Under the pieces are notes generated by a model that saw nothing but the letters and a program-made list of their open reading frames with translations, searched no databases and was not told where the DNA came from. This document shows positions 31,427 through 33,759 of a DNA stretch of 33,759 nucleotides, piece after piece (the first letter of the stretch is position 1; each line of letters opens with the position of its first letter). Origin of the DNA: Muribaculaceae bacterium (GTDB lineage Bacteria > Bacteroidota > Bacteroidia > Bacteroidales > Muribaculaceae); assembly GCA_009775375.1 (NCBI GenBank), contig VSPO01000022.1, positions 1 through 33,759 of the forward strand, read 5' to 3'. A program made the position numbers and the translations under genes.

Positions 31427-32398
31427 ATGAAAACAATACGCAATATTCTACCAATACTATTTTCCGTCGGCATTTTCGGGGTGCTTGTTATCGGATGCAA
31501 AGGAAAGAAATCTCCTGACCCTGACCACAGCAATCTTCCGGAAGACGTTAAACCCGTCGCACTCGCCATTCTTGCTGATTCCGCCGAATCCTTTGCCGCA
31601 TCCGTAAATTATCCTCTTCAACGTCCGTATCCTATCAAAGACATAAAGGATTCCACCGAAATGGTGAAATATTATCCCACTCTCATCGACAAAGAATTTA
31701 AGGAAAAGGTGCATCAATCTCCCGATTCCCTATGGGAACAAGTAGGATGGAGAGGATGGACACTCGGCAACGGAGAATATCTCTGGATCGACGGAGGAAA
31801 AATCTACGTGATGGATTATGTATCCAAAAGAGAGCAGGAGATGCTCGACTCTCTCAGGAAAGAGGAGATAGCCACCCTCGACCCATCAATGCGCAAGGGC
31901 TGGACACCCGTGATGTGCGTCATCGACACTCTCAACGGCGACATCTTCAGAATAGACATCGACAGCGTAAATGAATCGCCTGTCTATCGTCTTTCAGGCT
32001 ACCGTGCGTCGGCCAATCTTTCAGGTCGCCCTTCACTGATGCTTTATGGCAATCTTGAGACTGAAGGCACAATGTCTGTGAGATTTTATCATTTCTCCGA
32101 TTCCATTGGCAATGATGCCAACTATTCTCCTGATGCGATTGAAGATGACAGTATCCCGTCGATAGAGATGAGCAAAAAAGGGAAAGCGAAAAGAATTCCT
32201 GTCCGCCCGACATATTGGCTTGATCATATTAAGGAAGACTCCTTGAGAAAAGCATATCGCGAACTGAAAAACATGGATCAGCATACCGTCATAAAAATCC
32301 AAGGTTTAAATCCGCCTCCGCAATCGTCAGACTCTGCGTCTCCCACGAAAACAGCTCCTGCGACAAAGCCCACGAAATCCGACAGTTTGGAAAATTAA
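31427..32398 (+). CDS. Hypothetical lipoprotein
   Basis: 323 residues, unrecognised. The N-terminus is a typical lipoprotein signal with the lipobox Cys in LVIGCKGKK, so it is lipid-anchored in the envelope. The middle is mixed alpha/beta with many aromatic residues (LWEQVGWRGWTLGNGEYLWIDGG); the last 30 residues are a Ser/Thr/Pro/Lys-rich disordered tail. No catalytic motif is seen. It lies 66 bases after the lysozyme gene on the same strand and may be co-transcribed. A strong terminator follows. Confidence 0.75.
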   Translation: MKTIRNILPILFSVGIFGVLVIGCKGKKSPDPDHSNLPEDVKPVALAILADSAESFAASVNYPLQRPYPIKDIKDSTEMVKYYPTLIDKEFKEKVHQSPDSLWEQVGWRGWTLGNGEYLWIDGGKIYVMDYVSKREQEMLDSLRKEEIATLDPSMRKGWTPVMCVIDTLNGDIFRIDIDSVNESPVYRLSGYRASANLSGRPSLMLYGNLETEGTMSVRFYHFSDSIGNDANYSPDAIEDDSIPSIEMSKKGKAKRIPVRPTYWLDHIKEDSLRKAYRELKNMDQHTVIKIQGLNPPPQSSDSASPTKTAPATKPTKSDSLEN

Positions 32399-32414
32399 TG
32401 GAATTTAGATAATT

Positions 32415-32452
32415 TTGCGGCGAAATCAGCAGATGATTTCGCCGCAATTTCT
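32415..32452 (+). terminator. Terminator after the hypothetical lipoprotein gene
   Basis: TTGCGGCGAAATCA (32415-32428) pairs perfectly with TGATTTCGCCGCAA (32434-32447), loop GCAGA, followed by TTTCT. It ends seven bases before the next ATG, so the ABC gene needs its own start signal or read-through. Confidence 0.75.
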
Positions 32453-32458
32453 ATTTAC

Positions 32459-33759
32459 ATGAGACAGTTTGATTATTTAATTTCGTTCGATAGCGATAAG
32501 CTCGGATATGGCAAAGTAGAAATCCGAAACACCAAAGGATATGGTGTGCCCAAAGGAATCACCGCCGTAATCGGAAATAATGGAAGCGGAAAAACTACAC
32601 TCGCAACCATTATCGAAAAAGGCAGGTATGCCTATGGCAATAGAATAAATTTCCATCGTCAGGGTCTGAAAATAAAAATGCTCTCCTTCTCCGACATCCA
32701 TTCCCTGGCGGCTATGGAAGCCCACTATTTCTCACAACGTATGGAAGCGACCATGAACGACATGGTGCCATCTGTGGCAGATGTTCTTGGCGAGAAATTG
32801 TCAACTCCGGAATGGAAAAGATTGTCTATAAAATTCAAGCTTTATGATGTGGCCGACAAAAAAGTCAACTATCTCTCCAGTGGAGAGCTTAGGAAATTAA
32901 TAATCATCAACGCTCTTATTTCAAAACCGGATTTACTCATTCTTGATAATCCCTACATCGGCCTTGATTCACATTCAAGGCAAGAGCTTGACAAAATGCT
33001 TGAAGAGTTAAGGTCTGATGGAATATCAATAGTTCTATTGATTTGCGATATAAGCGACATGCCGGTTTTTTGCGATTATGTCATGACTGTCGAAGATTGC
33101 AGCATATCCTCTCTATGCAGTAAAAGCGACTTCAACGAAATTATCCCGACTTTAGACATCAATCAAGTCTATGAAAAACTACCTCCACGTCGAAATCGCA
33201 TAAACAATGACTATCAAGTGGCTTTCGAAATTCGTAACGGCCACGTCAAATATGGCGACCGACAAATAATCAAAGACCTTGATTGGTGTGTCAAGAAAGG
33301 GGAACAATGGGCACTTTCGGGTCCCAACGGCTGTGGGAAATCTCTCTTATTAAGCATGGTTTGCGCCGACAATCCCCAAGCCTATGCCAATGACATCACC
33401 CTGTTCGATATCAAGCGAGGAAGCGGTGAAAGCATATGGCAGATAAAGGATTCCATCGGCTATGTTTCCCCGGAAATGCAATTGTTTTTCAAGTCTAACT
33501 CTTGCGTCAGGGAAATAGTGGCTCAAGGACTGCGTAACTCTTTGAATAAATATAGCCCGCTGACAGAAGAGGAATCGGAGGAGGCTGAAAAATGGATCGA
33601 CCTTCTTGCCATCAGTCATCTGTCAGACCGAAAATTTAATGAGCTGTCATCCGGAGAACAACGTCTGACGCTGGTTGCCCGAGCTATGATTAAGCAGCCG
33701 GAATTGATTGTGCTCGATGAGCCTCTTCATGGACTGGACTCATTGTCAAAACAACGTGT
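32459..33759 (+). CDS. Double ATP-binding ABC protein (ModF-like), truncated by the window end
   Basis: 433 codons are visible and the frame is open at the edge. The first ATPase domain has Walker A GNNGSGKTT (residues 39-47), signature YLSSGELRK and Walker B LLILDNPYIGLD, where the catalytic Glu position is Asn164. The second domain has Walker A GPNGCGKS (from residue 288), signature ELSSGEQR and a normal LIVLDEP (Glu421) with GLD. No membrane segments are present. Two fused ATPase domains without permease resemble ModF/PhrA-type proteins, whose exact role is unclear. An ABC-F translation factor is less likely because the inter-domain linker motif is not seen. Confidence 0.82.
   Translation, partial: MRQFDYLISFDSDKLGYGKVEIRNTKGYGVPKGITAVIGNNGSGKTTLATIIEKGRYAYGNRINFHRQGLKIKMLSFSDIHSLAAMEAHYFSQRMEATMNDMVPSVADVLGEKLSTPEWKRLSIKFKLYDVADKKVNYLSSGELRKLIIINALISKPDLLILDNPYIGLDSHSRQELDKMLEELRSDGISIVLLICDISDMPVFCDYVMTVEDCSISSLCSKSDFNEIIPTLDINQVYEKLPPRRNRINNDYQVAFEIRNGHVKYGDRQIIKDLDWCVKKGEQWALSGPNGCGKSLLLSMVCADNPQAYANDITLFDIKRGSGESIWQIKDSIGYVSPEMQLFFKSNSCVREIVAQGLRNSLNKYSPLTEEESEEAEKWIDLLAISHLSDRKFNELSSGEQRLTLVARAMIKQPELIVLDEPLHGLDSLSKQR

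Overview
The window reads as a chromosomal stretch of a Bacteroidales bacterium, most plausibly a gut lineage of the Muribaculaceae/Barnesiella/Bacteroides type. The evidence is the gene content (DUF3332 lipoprotein, BT_3928-type DoxX protein next to DUF1599, GH109, LacZ-type GH2 exported by a signal peptide), the near absence of Shine-Dalgarno sequences, and repeated Bacteroidetes promoters of the form TTTG-N19/20-TAnnTTTG. The base composition is moderate and looks even. No tRNA, rRNA, CRISPR array, transposase or prophage block is seen.

Layout. 1-3.4 kb: recQ and umuC, four bases apart (DNA repair and translesion synthesis). 3.5-5.6 kb: an MltF-like lytic transglycosylase lipoprotein and a DUF3332 lipoprotein. 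5.6-7.5 kb: two mobile-looking palindromic elements, then two YtxH paralogues, a holin-X-like membrane protein and a small unknown protein. 7.5-9.9 kb: a 203-bp palindromic repeat, a structured stretch with a terminator before yaaA, and a promoter-structured RNA-terminator unit in front of a nitroreductase. 9.9-13.6 kb: yraN and nadC (minus), rlmH (plus), a BT_3928/DoxX protein and DUF1599 (minus). 13.9-15.8 kb: aguA-aguB, which turn agmatine into putrescine. 16-18 kb: a PIF1-type helicase with a TPR-like tail (minus). 18.3-24.1 kb: a GH109 alpha-N-acetylgalactosaminidase directly followed by an N-acetylhexosamine 1-kinase-like gene (plus), convergent with a sialate O-acetylesterase and a serine hydrolase (minus). 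24.1-25.3 kb: a long repeat-rich gap ending in two very small ORFs with their own promoter. 25.3-27.3 kb: corA and a wrecked aquaporin pseudogene. 27.3-33.8 kb: a GH2 beta-galactosidase, a GH24-like lysozyme, an unknown lipoprotein and a double-ATPase ABC protein that runs off the window.

Function. The GH109/kinase/esterase/beta-galactosidase set fits use of host mucin O-glycans, with GalNAc release coupled to phosphorylation. Most of the other genes are housekeeping.

The most unusual content is non-coding: several families of long intergenic palindromes. Their shoulders are conserved while their tips change but stay self-complementary. In addition there are two candidate structured leader or small RNAs, a two-gene micro-operon of 43- and 32-codon ORFs, and a degenerate 20-bp tandem array.
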